Part shown: positions 49,978-62,900 of the stretch, piece after piece | How the letters are laid out: each line of letters starts with the position of its first letter | How positions within the stretch are numbered: the first letter of the stretch is position 1 | Source: Campylorhamphus procurvoides | Lineage: Eukaryota > Chordata > Aves > Passeriformes > Dendrocolaptidae | Reading direction: 5' to 3' | DNA length: 64,000 nucleotides | Assembly: GCA_013396655.1 (NCBI GenBank) | Contig: WBMV01000451.1 | Span: 283,381 to 347,380, forward strand | The notes under the pieces: generated by a model | What the model saw: the letters and a program-made list of their open reading frames with translations, nothing else | Database searches by the model: none | Told to the model about the DNA's origin: nothing | Translations under genes and position numbers: made by a program

Positions 49978-49995
49978 CTGAAGGGAAGAGAAAGA
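49978..49995 (-). other. Probable 3' splice site upstream of GPCR coding exon
   Basis: The minus strand reads tggtctttctcttcccttcag, a continuous pyrimidine tract with AG, ending one base before the exon at 49977. It suggests at least one upstream non-coding exon, as is common for P2Y-type receptors with an intronless coding region. The upstream exon was not located. Confidence 0.5.
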
Positions 49996-49999
49996 CCAA

Positions 50000-52900
50000 C
50001 AGCCTTTAAAATAAAAATTGAGTTGGATGTACTGAATTTAAAATTCAAAAAGTTTAAGTTAAATTTGGTGTGTTTGAAATCGCTAAAGAATTCAGAACAT
50101 AGTATGATGTACAACCTCTCCTGTGTCTGAAAAAAATGTAAACTCCAAGTAGGTAACATTTAAAGCTTACCCTACAACATCCACACAAGCAGATCTTAAT
50201 AACTTTTATGCAGAGCTTCATATACTTTCCTCTCCTCTATTTACTACAGTGTACAATGGATGAGAGAAAAAAAGCATGCACTCCCAAGTGAGAGCAGCCT
50301 TACCCTCAAGTAAGGCCAACCATTAAGCTGGCCTTTATTCTATCTGTATCTATCTTTGGAAAAAGCAGAGGAGATGACAGAAGGACAATAATTGCCCATG
50401 CTTGTTCCATCATTGCTTTGATTGCCTTGAGTATCCATACTGCGCCTAGAGGCATGTTTAATGTGGGCAGTTATGCAGTGGGCTGTGACTGAAATCAAGA
50501 AAATAGCATCAAAACAAATCGTGAGGAAGTTCTGCTTGTGGTGAAGGCAACAAAAACCTTTCCATCTAAAGCAGTAGACAAAGTGCCTTTTTTTTTCCTC
50601 TCTTTTTCTTTGATTTTCCTCTGTAAATGTTTGTCCCAGCCTGAAAATGTTGTGCTTACGATAGGGTTAGAGAGAATTAATTTTGTCTAACACTTTATGG
50701 CCCACTTTGTATCAATTCATATTATAGAGTCTGTGCAATATAGATCTGGAGTGGTTTTTTATGCTTGTTTCTTATGCTTAATTTCAGTGATTTCTTTACT
50801 ACTAATAAAACCAAAAGAAAGGCTGGAATATTCTGTCAGAATGAGCTGTCACTGATTGCAGTTTGTTATGTTTCTAGAAATTCTCTCCAAATGGTGCAGC
50901 AGGTACCGATTTGTCCAAGAAGAAGCTGTGTATGAGTGTCATCCAAATAGCCGTTTATAGGTCAGGGTCCACTGCACTGCTAGATAGAATGACAGGATAA
51001 AATTTTCCTCAGTACAGATCACACTTTGAATTGAAGAAAGGACTTTTTTGGAATGTTACTGATTCCTTGAAAATTTCGAAACATCTTTAACCATTAGGCT
51101 GGTAATACTGTTTTTTTTCTATTGTAATCTTTTGCTGTCATGCAAACCTCAATACAGTAATACTTTTCCAAAGGTATGTTCACAGACATGGGTCAAAATA
51201 TAACATGAGCTGCAGTGAAGACCTCCTAAATAAAGACTGTGTTATTGTGCTTTGGGAGTTTATAGTCAGCTCAGTGACCTGAAAAAAAGCTGGTTCAGAC
51301 TGTACTCAATGAAATTAGGAAGGAAAGTTGTTTCTCTAGAAGCTCAGCAACAAAGGCAGTCAAATGACTTTCCAGGAAATGGAGAGAAAGCCATCTGTTC
51401 TACTCTCAGTGTATTTCATAGGTGGGGAGTGTTTGCTCTATAAATGTATTTTGTCAAGTATTGAAGCACTGGACTTTAGCCTAGTGCAGCTATGCTTTCC
51501 CTTCTGCTTACCCTTTGTGAATATAAAAAATTACATAAACTGTGTAACTTTTTTTGTAAGCTATCCCTGTAAATTCTTTTAAATAACCATCCTAATAGGT
51601 GAAACATAGTTAAGTAACATTTTCTTACAATGTGTTCAATTAAAAAGGTTTTGAACATGTGTGGGAAAGTTATATTTTCCTAAAATCCCCTTGGCTAGAG
51701 GTCATGTGTTGTTTAAGCGGTATTTCCTACCTCTCTGCCTTCCTTTGTAACACTTAAGAATGAAGGCACTAAACACTTGATTCCAAGTAATGTTGACAGT
51801 ATAAGTAAGTCCTAAACTGGCTACAAACAGGATGGTTATAGCTGCATGAGGGAATTGTAATGCCAGGTTCCTGATCTTATCAAGTTCCTGGACAAAGACT
51901 ATAGGTAGATCTACATGGAAGGAGACAAGCAACTGTTCCACCTGCTCTGCTTTGGTGTAAGTTGGCTGGATAAAGTCTGGATGTGTAGCCTTATGACTGC
52001 AGTGACAGACCACAACTAATAAATGCCCTATCCCCTTCATCACGTTTAGTTTACTGGGCTGCACTCAGGGTTGAGCTGGATGACGTTATATAGTTGGAGA
52101 GGATGGAGCTGCCCAGCTGCGTAAGGTGCATTTGGCACTCAGAGGGTCATTAGAAAGTATGTCCGTGTTGTTGTAGGCATTTTCCAGGCACCCACCTTGG
52201 GATTCTAAATTTTCCAAAGTACTTTTACTGTGTCCTACTAATTCTTTATATTATAGTAGAGCTTAGAGACCATAAACAAGACTTGAAACAATGTGCTTCG
52301 CAATTGATGTGGCTTACAGGGTGGACACAGGGGAACAGGTACAGAGATAAAAAGAACCTTTCCTGAGGTAACTTAATAAGCAAGGGAAAAACACAAGGGG
52401 TTCGACTTGCAGCTTGGTGCTATAATAAGATCTGGTTTTCTATCAGAAAAATATAGTCGTACACAATCAAGGACACAGTTTGACTGCATGTGGGAAGACA
52501 GTCAGCATGCCCTGCTCTATCCTGAGGCCATTGGAGCTACCCTGATGTCCAGTAGATCTGCATATGTGCTGTAATAATTTTCAGAAGTGGCATTTACTGA
52601 GATTAATTTTTCATCTGAATAGTTTCAGCCATTGATGGACATGACTATAAACATTAAAAGGACAGGAAGCAATCACATGATGGGGCATCCAAAATTAAAG
52701 GAATACATCTGATTCGGTGAAGAGCTTTGTATTAGAATATTACACATATGCCCAGGAAAGGGTTGAAGTTTATGCTTTCCTTCACTCATAATTAAGATAA
52801 GAGAGCATGCTAAATTAATGGGTAAGAATTCAGTGTTTCTCTTGTTTCTGCTTCTACAGTCTAATGAATCCAACCATCCTATGGGCTGTGGATCTAAAGA

Positions 52901-55900
52901 TGCTAGGAAAGCTTTAGTTTCTTAAAACGTGACCTGTTTGGATCAGTGTTTTGTATCTGCCTATTGAGCTATCTCTTCTCCTGGACTGGAAAGAAATAGG
53001 TTTAGATCTGTGACTCTCTGACAGCATCTACAAGCTCGCTCTCGTTGTCCCTGGCAGCATCTGCATGCTGTTAGAGAAAATCAAGCACGTTTTACCTGAT
53101 GAGCTGGTTTACTGCCTGGTTTTTCACAGGACCCTAAATCTGAAGTTTCTACTACACTGTGTTTCCCTTGTACCTGTTTCCAAAGCTTTGGAACAGATAG
53201 AAAACCTGTTTTCAGTAAAAGATTATGTTTTGAGGAAACTTCTTGTGGAGCTAAGAAACATTTTGTCACCGCAAAGAATTTTGATTTTTCTACAAAATTA
53301 ATTGTAGTTCACAGTTTATAACTGGTGCTCTTCCATGTGGCATTTAACTTTTATTTGTGAAGTTCCATTAGGCTTAGCACATTTATTTGGTTATTTTTAA
53401 GTATTTAGTTTTGTATGTGTAAATATATCCTAGGAACCATGTTCTTCCCTGTCATACCTGTTGAGGTACTTTTAGCAAGGTCATAATAAACACTTCATTT
53501 GTCCTGAAGTAACAAAACCGAAAAAGTTTAAGATAAGTTAACAGCTTATTTTGTGTATTATTATTCCTTATCTACTCTCTTTGTTCCTTGCTGCTTTTTG
53601 CTTGCTATTTTTTATAGTAAAAGCCCTAGTTCACGTGAACTGTTTTATTTGTTGAAATTACTCTGAGAATTTTGTTTGTCTGTTTGCAATTGTATTTTAA
53701 TCTAGTACAAATCTATTCTAGTAACTAGATAAGTTTTCCAGATTTTTGGCTGTTCACACACCAAAATATTTCTGTTATGTGTGCTTTCAAAGTATCACCT
53801 TTTAGCTCATTTTATCAAATTAATAAAGCATTATACAGAGAGTCCTAGGTTTTGTTATAAAAGTAACAAACATTATGTGCAATTATTACTTTAACTTGTT
53901 AGGTAATCATCTAATGCGTACCATTTTAATTGCAACTGAATTGCAATTAATAATGCAGTGTGAGTATTAAGTGGAGCATTTAACGTATTTTAGTTCAGCT
54001 GCATTTAGCACGTTATACATTCCAGTAAGGTGAGAACAGTAAGTCATATCAGTAGCATTTGTATGCAGTTAGGTAAGAAAAGTGTGCTTTCTTCTTAATG
54101 AGTTGATTGGTATTGTGATTAAGGTACTATTTCTTTTGTTAAAAAGTCATGTTCAACTTACTTGAGAGTTAGTGAAGTCCTATATGGCAAACATAAGCTA
54201 CAGTAGAAAGTTAAGGTGTAAGAATTTGCCTACTGAAGACAGTATTTCTGAAATAGTTATTCTAAAAATATTAAATTTATACATATGTTTATGTATTAAT
54301 CCGTGTGTAATAACTAAATGGGGAACAAATTATTGGTTTGGAGAGTACAGATGCAATGAATATTAAATCTTTCTCTTACCTGTTTTAGAAAGGTTGGAAT
54401 TACTTATTTTACAGAAGTCTAGATTCCAGGATGTGGTTTTTCTCTCCATTAAGCTGGACCTTCTGGAATCACAGCTGTATTTTCTGAGTCCTGTTTTTAA
54501 CCCAAGGTGTCAGTAATAGTCCATATGCAATGGCAGCTGTTCAGAGAGCAGGTATCAAACTGCAAGGGAAATATCATCTATCATTAAGCCCCTCCTCTCA
54601 GTAAGTCAGAATCATATCCTATTGCCATAGCAGCTTCTGCTTGATTTTTAGGAAAGGGCAGACTTATTAGACATCCTCAGTCCAGCTAGGCCTGGGGCTG
54701 TCATTGTTTCCAGCAGTGAAAGAGAAGAGTACAGAGGCTTGGGGCATGCATCTGTGTGTTTGCACTTTCCCTTTCTTCCCCTTTCTTCCTTGACAGATAT
54801 CCTTGTTATTGCAACCCTACTACTGGATTGGTCTGTGGACCTATGTTACTCTTGCTCCATTAGAGCTTGATTCTTCCCCCTGTACCTATCTATCACTTCT
54901 GACTCATGGTTTCCGCATCATTTTGAATCTCAGCCTTGTCAGAGAACTCCCATCCATCAAGCATCCATTTGCTTACCCCGGAGCTCAAAGCCTATCTACC
55001 GTTTCAGCCCACAGCCCACATCTGCTCCAGGTCCTCCAGTGTTCCTCCCCCAGACCTGCATCTCCATTCTTCAGCAGCACATAGCAGTCCTGGAGTTTTC
55101 CTGTCTGATTGCCTGAATGAACACTTCAAATTTTTTTACGAACTTCTGACACTTTAGAGCTTCCCCATGTGTCTACCCCTAATCAAAGCTGAAAGTGGAC
55201 TTGGCAGTTCATCAAACAGCTCACAGGAATTGCCTCCATCCCAGACCATTCCACATCTCAGTCTGCTATATCACTTCTCTTGATACTTCCTGTCCGGCTC
55301 CTCATCTGCCTTCTGTTCTCCCTATTTTGGCATCTTCTAGCACCTGACTGCACCATCTCCTGTCCTTCACCTTACTGCTCGAATTATAACTTGTCTTCCT
55401 TACTCCCTCTTGGCACTCTCAGCCCTGCAAAAGCAAATTCCCATTTCTTGTGCTCGTGAGATTTTCAATACCCTAAACAACTGAAGAACATGTTACCTGG
55501 TTTTAGAAAAGCAAAATGCCACCTGGAAGGGTAGACTGTCTGTGGTAATTCATGATAAAAGAATGATACTCTGTCAGTTGTAGCAACATGCAAGTATGAG
55601 AGGTAGTGAACTATATTAACTATCTCCTAAAGCAGTAGAGGAAAAAGGAGAACTGTTAGAGGACAGAATTGTGAACAAAGAAAGGAGGTCAAGATGTCAA
55701 GAGTATGTCAACTGGATTGACATGTGTGACACTCACCCAGATGAGGAAGAACTAGTATGGGTGGGCTTTAAGAAAGTAGTCATTAAAATTCTGTTTAGAG
55801 CAGCTCAAGGGTCTGTACCAGATTTGTAGAGATCCAGGAGAGAAAAATTCCAGACACTGAATAAACTGTGTACCTAAAGAGTTTAAAGAAAGACAAAAGG

Positions 55901-56792
55901 GTCATAGGGTATTCTTGCAGAAACAAGTAGAGAGGCTATTACAATGCTAAACCCCAGTAGATATGTTTGTTTTAGGAAAGGAGAGGTCTGGGAAAGATGG
56001 AGACATTCAGAAGGGAAAAAGACATAAAGAAGGTCCAGAAATTGGATAGAATGAAATTGTATAGGCAGGTGAAAAGGGTAAAGGGGTACAGGAAACAGGG
56101 GTGTGAAACTTCTTAGTTCAAGATAATGGAGAAGGAAAAAGAGGAAAAAGTAGGAGAAGATAGAGAAGGAAAGGTAACCCAGGAAAAATATATTCCTGGC
56201 AAAAACATAGAAGTTTCACCTATCACCAAGGGCGAGAATAATCAGAGTTTCTTTTCAAGTGACAAGACATGCCATTATTCCTTGAAAAGCTATTCTCTGC
56301 AGAATAAAGTATAACACACCATATGATTGAAGTGATCAGGTCTAAGGAAAACACACCAGACTCTACATATTCATAATTTGATTTCCAGAAGAAATTAGGG
56401 AAGAAAATAATGTATGTCAGTGGACTTACTTCAAATACTTCACACAAGAAAAGCTATCTCAGACATGAAAAGAAGAATTATGTATAAATCAGTAACCTTC
56501 TTTTAGCATTTGAAATGAATTGTAATGGGCCAGCCTTTTTTTTTTGTTTGTTTTTTTTAACCTCTGGACTGCAAGAAATTTGTATTTTTGTAGGAATAAT
56601 ATCTGTTTGTGCTGAACTGCAGAAGAGTGGTTTGGCTGTATGATGCTACACCTGCCCTCCCCACATAGAGTGGAGTAACTGGATATGGGAAGAAGTACAG
56701 TTTAGTACTTTATTTTGCTTTTTTTTTAAATCATGTAAACACGTATTTACTGACTGACTAAAATATGCTTTGTCATAATTTTTGTACCACAG
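50000..56792. other. Intron DNA between the GPCR and TMEM117 exon 3
   Basis: AT-rich sequence with no recognised transposon. A C/T-richer stretch lies at about 54780-55450 and an A/G-rich stretch at 55620-56210. Short open frames here have no recognised family. Confidence 0.5.
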
Positions 56793-56925
56793 GTCAGTTG
56801 CTCCGTCTGAAAATGTTTCGAGAGGACCATGGGTCTTGGATGACAATGTTCTTCAGTACCATCCTCTTCCTCTTCATTTTTTCTCACATTTATAATCTGT
56901 TCCTCATTATGGCAGGGAATATGAG
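56793..56925 (+). CDS. TMEM117: TMEM117 second coding exon (rest of residue 93 to residue 136 plus two bases)
   Basis: After acceptor tttgtaccacag the exon completes a Gly codon (G|GT) and encodes QLLRLKMFREDHGSWMTMFF, then STILFLFIFSHIYNLFLIM and AGNM. It ends in phase 2 before a gtgggt donor. Residues about 109-131 form a third membrane segment. The remembered human sequence reads HIYNTILLMDGNMG here, so the end of the segment differs modestly. The next exon is not visible before 64000, so the gene runs off the right edge. Confidence 0.95.
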
Positions 56926-59447
56926 GTGGGTTCCAGAGTTTATTTTTGTCTCTTTTGCTGTAGAATATATTCTACTGGAAACTTTTTTATTCCTCTGCTT
57001 TCTTAATTTAGGTAGAATAGAAATTAAAATGGTTAATTAGCCAAGAGTATGAAAGTATCAGTTATAAAAAATGAGATCCTAGACTAATGATAGCAACTAT
57101 TACATCAGGGTACTAATGAATGTTATATATTCCTTTTTTAAGAAAAAAAAATTTAGCTAAACAAATTTGATTTGAAGTTAGAGCTGAGTAGTTTACAAGT
57201 ATAAGTATTAGTATTCTGCCTGAGCAGAAAGTTCAGAGTTAAAAGAAATTGAAATATCTAAAATTGAGGAAGTTCACAATTGAAAATTGAGGAAGACACT
57301 AAATGGGTAGTGTGGTACTATGTTGGTTATGCACAGTAATATTTGCTGATCCAGTTTGTCTAGAATATTCTTAATTTTTGTTTCCCATAAGGTGCTCTGA
57401 CAGAGTAAAATTATGGATTGCTGAGGGATGAACAGCTATATAGCTGAATTTATTTTAAATTGAGCTTTCTATATTAATTTTCTGTCTTAAGACTTGCTTT
57501 CTCCTGTTAACTCAAAATTAACACCACTTTCATGTGTTGATTTTCCTGAGAAAACCTACATTATTAGTCATCTAATATGTACAAAATTATTTCAATGGAC
57601 AAAAATACACAGTAATGTTGTTTATGAAAGGCAAGCTAACATCTGAAGACTTTCTAGTGAGGAATAAAAAACTCAAAGTATGTATGAGCTGAAGAACAGT
57701 GAAAATAATTAAATTATGTGTTCTTAGCAGAACATCAGAGCCATACCAACAGTCTGATGATGAGTTATTTAATGGGCCTTGGTGTGTTATGTTATAGACC
57801 TTAAGCATGTCAACAAAAATGTGCAGTGTATAAAGGCCTGTAAATATAAATATAAATATAAAGCAAAAAGAGGCAGACTGAGTGTCATTGAATGAACATA
57901 AGCACAGATGAGTTGGAATAATCATGAGATTGTGACATGGAGACTAAATGTATTGATTAGAGCAAGGCAGGCAAAGCAGCAGACTCATCGTCTGTTTCAT
58001 GAAATGATGACAGTAATGACATGGTAAATATGAATAGGTGCCCAGTGGTATAATGGTGGTATATGGTGGTATAATTATCCCTGAGATGAGGCTGGTGGGA
58101 GCATTGCAGGTTTCTAGCCTCCCTATTTACATAGTCATACTATTATAGGTATTACATTAAGATTTATATTTGGTATTTCTAATGCTCCATAAACTATAAC
58201 CAGCTGTTAGACAAAGCATTAACGATTTTGAAAGCTTAACTGATGTCTGGAAATCACATTTCATTTGTTCTTGTCAACATTCCTGCTCCCTGTATCTGTT
58301 AGAAGTTTCCATTAGCTGCACTGAAGAGATTGCGTGGCCAGCAACATCTACATCTGTGGAAATAGGCACAACCTAGTACTAAAATAGCTGGTGTCAGTCA
58401 GTGTGGCTCCTTGCTTTCTGTGGGGTGAAGCCTCTGCTTTCCTGGAGCTTATGCCCCAGCTCTAGATGTGTTGTGATTGTTTTGGGAAGCAGACCAGGCT
58501 GTGCTTAAGGAATTGCACAGTTTCTTTCAAAGTGGACTTGAGGGCTTGTGACAGATACGTTGGCTGTCCAGCAACAAAAAGATAAGAAAAACAGTTTCAG
58601 TCTCAAACAGAAGAACTTAAATCATCAGTCAAACAGATCCCTTGCATCAGTCCTCTCAAAGTTAGAATAGAACAATGTTTCAAAAGAGGGTTTCTACAAC
58701 AAAAACGTTGTCAAAGGCAGCTGCTTCATGTTGCCGTTATAGAGTTTCAAGGAATAGATTATTTTTTCCTGAGTAAACGTAATCCTTATGAAAGCTATTA
58801 ATGATTCTTACTTCTGTGCGAAAGAACACCTCTGTCTACACCTTTTGCCACTGTGCCTTCCTGAAATGATTCCAGAGGGGCTGGTTTCCTGGATCAAGGT
58901 CAGAGTCTGCCTGTATGAAGGTTGCAGCCCTTGCAGAGGCAAACTGACCTTTATGCCTGTTGACTCCTATGAAACACAAACATCCAGATTACTCATCCTT
59001 CCAATACAAGGACTATGAAAGCCTTGCTATCTACAAGACTAACTGAAAAAAATTCTTTTTTTCCCACATGTGTTCGGTTCTTGCCCCGTCTCTGATTCAC
59101 CTTTCCCTGGGTGCTGGTAGGAGGGGGATTCTGACAAGTTTCTTCATGTCAGATATTTGGTGTCATCAATGAAAATCCCTTTCTGGCATACAAGTAGGAA
59201 AGCCATATCTCTTGCATCGTGCCAGCATGGATGATCACAGCAGAAGCAATATCCTTTTGAAAGTTTGAGAAACCTGTGATTTAAAGCTCTGTCATATAAC
59301 GATATCTAAAAAAAGGTATATTTTACAGTTGCCAAGATTAGGGTTTTTTTAAAGTATTTTTAAAGACACTTCACATGTGTCTTGATGCAGTAAATGTAAC
59401 AAGTGTGACTATATCCCTTAAAAAAAGGTAGCAGGGAAGAGCAAAAG
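56926..59447. other. TMEM117 intron 3, first part
   Basis: AT-rich intron with a short ATAAAT repeat at 57841-57862. Nothing else recognised. Confidence 0.5.
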
Positions 59448-59945
59448 CTGAATATTTTGTTCAGTTTTGGGCCACTCACTACGAGAAAGATACTGAGATG
59501 CTGGAGCATGTCCAGAGTAGGGCAGTGAAGCTGATGAAGTGTCTAGAGAGTAAGTCATAGGAAGAGTGTCTGAGTGAGCTGGGGTTATTTAATCTGGAGA
59601 AAAGGAGGCTTGAGGAGGACCTTATCAGTCTCTACAAATACCTGAGAGATGGGGTTTGGTCTCTTCTCCCAGGTAACAAGGGACAGAATGAGAGGAAATG
59701 GCCTCAAATTGCACCAGGGGTGGTTTATATTGAATATTTGGAAAAAATACTTCACAGAAAGGGTCGTTAAGGACTGGTACAGGCTGCCCAGGGAAGTGGT
59801 GGAACCACCATCTCTGGAAGTGTTCAAAAGGCATGTGGATCTTCGGGATATGGTTTAGTGAGAACACGCTGGATCTAAGTTAACAGTTGGACTTGATGAT
59901 CTTGGAGGTCTTTCTCAATTTTAATGATTCTATGATTCTCTAAAA
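59448..59945 (+). mobile_element. CR1 LINE 3' fragment, sense
   Basis: Runs from ttgttcagttttgggccact through ctggagcatgtccagagtag, aatctggagaaaaggaggct and aggctgcccagggaagtggt to ggacttgatgatcttggagg, with a final tgattctatgattct repeat. This is the complete CR1 3' end with the family's 8-bp-type tail, truncated at the 5' side. Confidence 0.92.
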
Positions 59946-62900
59946 GAGTTGCTGATATTTAAATATATATTGTACAGCTGTTTGCTGGGTGAATGTGTGG
60001 CTGCTTGAAATAAAATTTTGTGACAGATTGGACTGCATCTATTTAAATTTAAAGTCGTATTCTTTTTTTACTGATGCATACTTTTAGGTACTTCACAGTT
60101 TATGGCACTGACCCACCCACTGTACATGAGGTCACTGCTATTATAGTCAGAGTTGAACATCTGGTGATTATGTCTGTTATCAAAGTACCATGGAATACTT
60201 TTTTAAAAAGTGAGAGACTTGTGTTTTAATTTTTTCCTTAGGTAATTTAGATTCTTGAACTTAAGCAGTTATTTTGAGCTGTGTAACACCTAACAAATAA
60301 GCAACGTGGCTTGCTTGTTAATATAAGGCTGTATTTGAAACATAAATGAAAGGAGGAAATTTTAATTTTTCTAAATCAAAAAGTGTCTCTTGGCAAGGCC
60401 ACGTGGTGGCAGCAAAGGGCGCAGTTTAACAAGCTAAATCCCGAAGAGTTGTACGGGGATCCTTGCTATCAAACTTTTTGTCTGGATTTTTCTCTGCCAC
60501 AAGCAAATTCAGACCCCTTGCTTTACAGCAGTCACAGGTCTTGAACTGTCTGAGGACTGTTCTATATTTTTGTCATTTATATGTGGTGAATATATTGCCT
60601 AAAGGAAATTCATTCTCTAATTTGGGAGCCTGTGTCAGTAAATAATGCTTAGATACTTAACATTACAATACAGGGATATATTTTTCATATTTTTCATGTG
60701 ACATCCAAAAATCGGAGTTATGACAGCTTGTCTCACAAATGTCAGCTGTCTTGTCTTAGATTAAGAGATTTTCATTCAGTTGACCAAAGGATGTTCAGGT
60801 ACATCATTTTTCAACACAACTTTACAAGTGTCATTGAAATAATAGACACAAACCCATTTTCTCTTTTGCTGTTAATTGTCAGATTACTGTGGCAATAATA
60901 CAAGTTGTTGACATAGTGTTCTTTGAGTACTGAATGTGTCAGGAGGGTTCAGCTTGAATTCTGTCAAAATTCTTATTAAGCACTAGGAGTGAGTCTTCTC
61001 TTACTGCTCATTTCTTTCACAGAAAAAATGTGAAATTACAGCACAGTTTACATTACTTGCAGAAGTTCCTTAGGAATAAAAATATTACTTTAATTAATTT
61101 TACTTAAGGTTCAAGTGATTCAGTGAATTAGAACCCAATTACCATCTGCAGTTGACAAATGCATATGAAGAGGGTTTGCACTTCATTTATCAAGCTGAAA
61201 TACGGAAACAGCTATATATATATTTAAAAGCCACAATAATAGCTTTCTATTTATCCATATTAGTTACTGCTCCTTTTCTTTTTCCCCAAGATAGAGATTA
61301 TTGTGTCCCTGGAAACGTTTATTTACTGAAGGCTTTATACCGTATTTCATTCAGGATTCTGTGCTTTAGTTTGTTTGATTGCTCATTAGAGTCAAAGATT
61401 AGTCATCATTAGCACAATTTTTAGAGCAAGACTTAGGGATAAACAAGACTGTGTTTTCCTAACCACAGTTAGTGTTCTACAGAACTGTAAGGCCAACAGG
61501 GGACTAGCCCTCCAGGGTACCTTTGTAGCTGTGTCTATGTAGCAGTATGTTTCATGAGCTTTATGTTGATATATTGTTTGTATATATTTGTTTTAGTTAT
61601 GTATTTTTACTGTAGTCACGCTTAATATTTGACAAAGATGATTATGGTATACTGTGAGCTTCAGAAAGTTCAAGCTTCTGTGAAGTGCTGGAAGGAAAGC
61701 TTCCAAATACATCTCTGTCCCCTTCTCAGAGACTGATCTATCATGGGGCCATCATGAGTCTTTCTCAAACAGTATGTTTCTCAGACAGTATGTGGACTCC
61801 CTTAGAGTACTTGTAGGTTCTAGGCTGTGACAGACTTATACTATGTAAATATATATAAAGGCAGAAGGTTTAATATGGTTATACAAAATATGGATATAAA
61901 ATATTGCTCTAGGAATGCAGAAGGCTACAGTCTGTAAGTGGTTTTCAAGTTAGGCTTTTTAATTGCAGGTTGTCATCCCAGCTGGGATCCTAAAGCACAG
62001 GTGTGTAAAGAGATCACATCAGCAAAAGAAACCATATTTTCCAAGTCACTGTGATTGAAATGTATCTTGAGCCAGGATTAGTACTTGAAAATTAAAGTAA
62101 CTGAAAATTCCAAGCTAGTTCAAGGTGTTTCGACCTTTATAGCTAAAATGACTCCCAGTCATATCATCTGGTCAAAAAGTACCTCTTGGTTTCATGTGCT
62201 AAATCTGCCATATTGTTTCTGTCTTCTGTGAAGTAGACTTCATCAAGCTTTTCCTTCTCCTAAGCCAGGAAATGGCAAAGAATAGAAAATGCTTAATTTG
62301 GATGCAATTACAAGATGATGATTCTGAAATCCCAAACCCTTTAAAGACTAAGAAACTCATTCGCTAAACAGCACTCTCTGTGCAGAGAGAGAACAAAGGA
62401 GATCTTGCACTTCACAAAACAACTGGAATAGAATTCTCATAGATCTCAGAGAGGGTGGATGTGGACAGGATACCAAAGAGCTCCCTTATCTATAAAACAT
62501 CCCAGGAGTATATCTTGTGCTTGTCAGGATCAAAGGCTGCCAAAAAATCCTGTGGCACAGCTGGTGCTTTGTTATAATGTAGTATCCTTCATACGGGTTG
62601 ATCAGATTGAGAACAATTTTAAGCACTTTGACAGAATGTCTGAAATTAATAGCAATTTGTGGAGAAAACCAAACACTGAGGAAAAAAAAGTTATCAAAGC
62701 CAAATTATTTTCCTGCAAACTCTTTTAGGTAGCTTAGGAGCAAAGGCCAAACTACAGAGGTTCAAGTCACACACACCAGTTCTGAAAGGAGTTCTTTGTC
62801 AAGGTCAGGAGTTAGGTGCTTCTAATGTGTGCTGCCTGAATTAGTCTCAGGTACTTCTAAGTGCTTAGGTAAGAATTATAGTTGTAGTGCTGTTGTAAAA

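Larger units (their letters stand above)
28162..56792 (+). other. TMEM117: TMEM117 intron between coding exons 2 and 3 (28.6 kb)
   Basis: A long intron bounded by gtaagt and tttgtaccacag. It contains an antisense GPCR gene, CR1 fragments and an apparent assembly duplication, described separately. The rest (28162-36550, 36660-42073, 47098-48955 and 50000-56792) is AT-rich with simple repeats at 36471-36490 (ATTT)n and 38448-38463 (16 T). I recognise no other gene in it. Confidence 0.8.

Noticed and set aside
49961..49999. Receptor start at the upstream TTG (347 codons)
   Set aside because: The extra 13 codons begin with TTG and lie across a strong splice acceptor. The tandem ATG at 49960 is the first plausible start.
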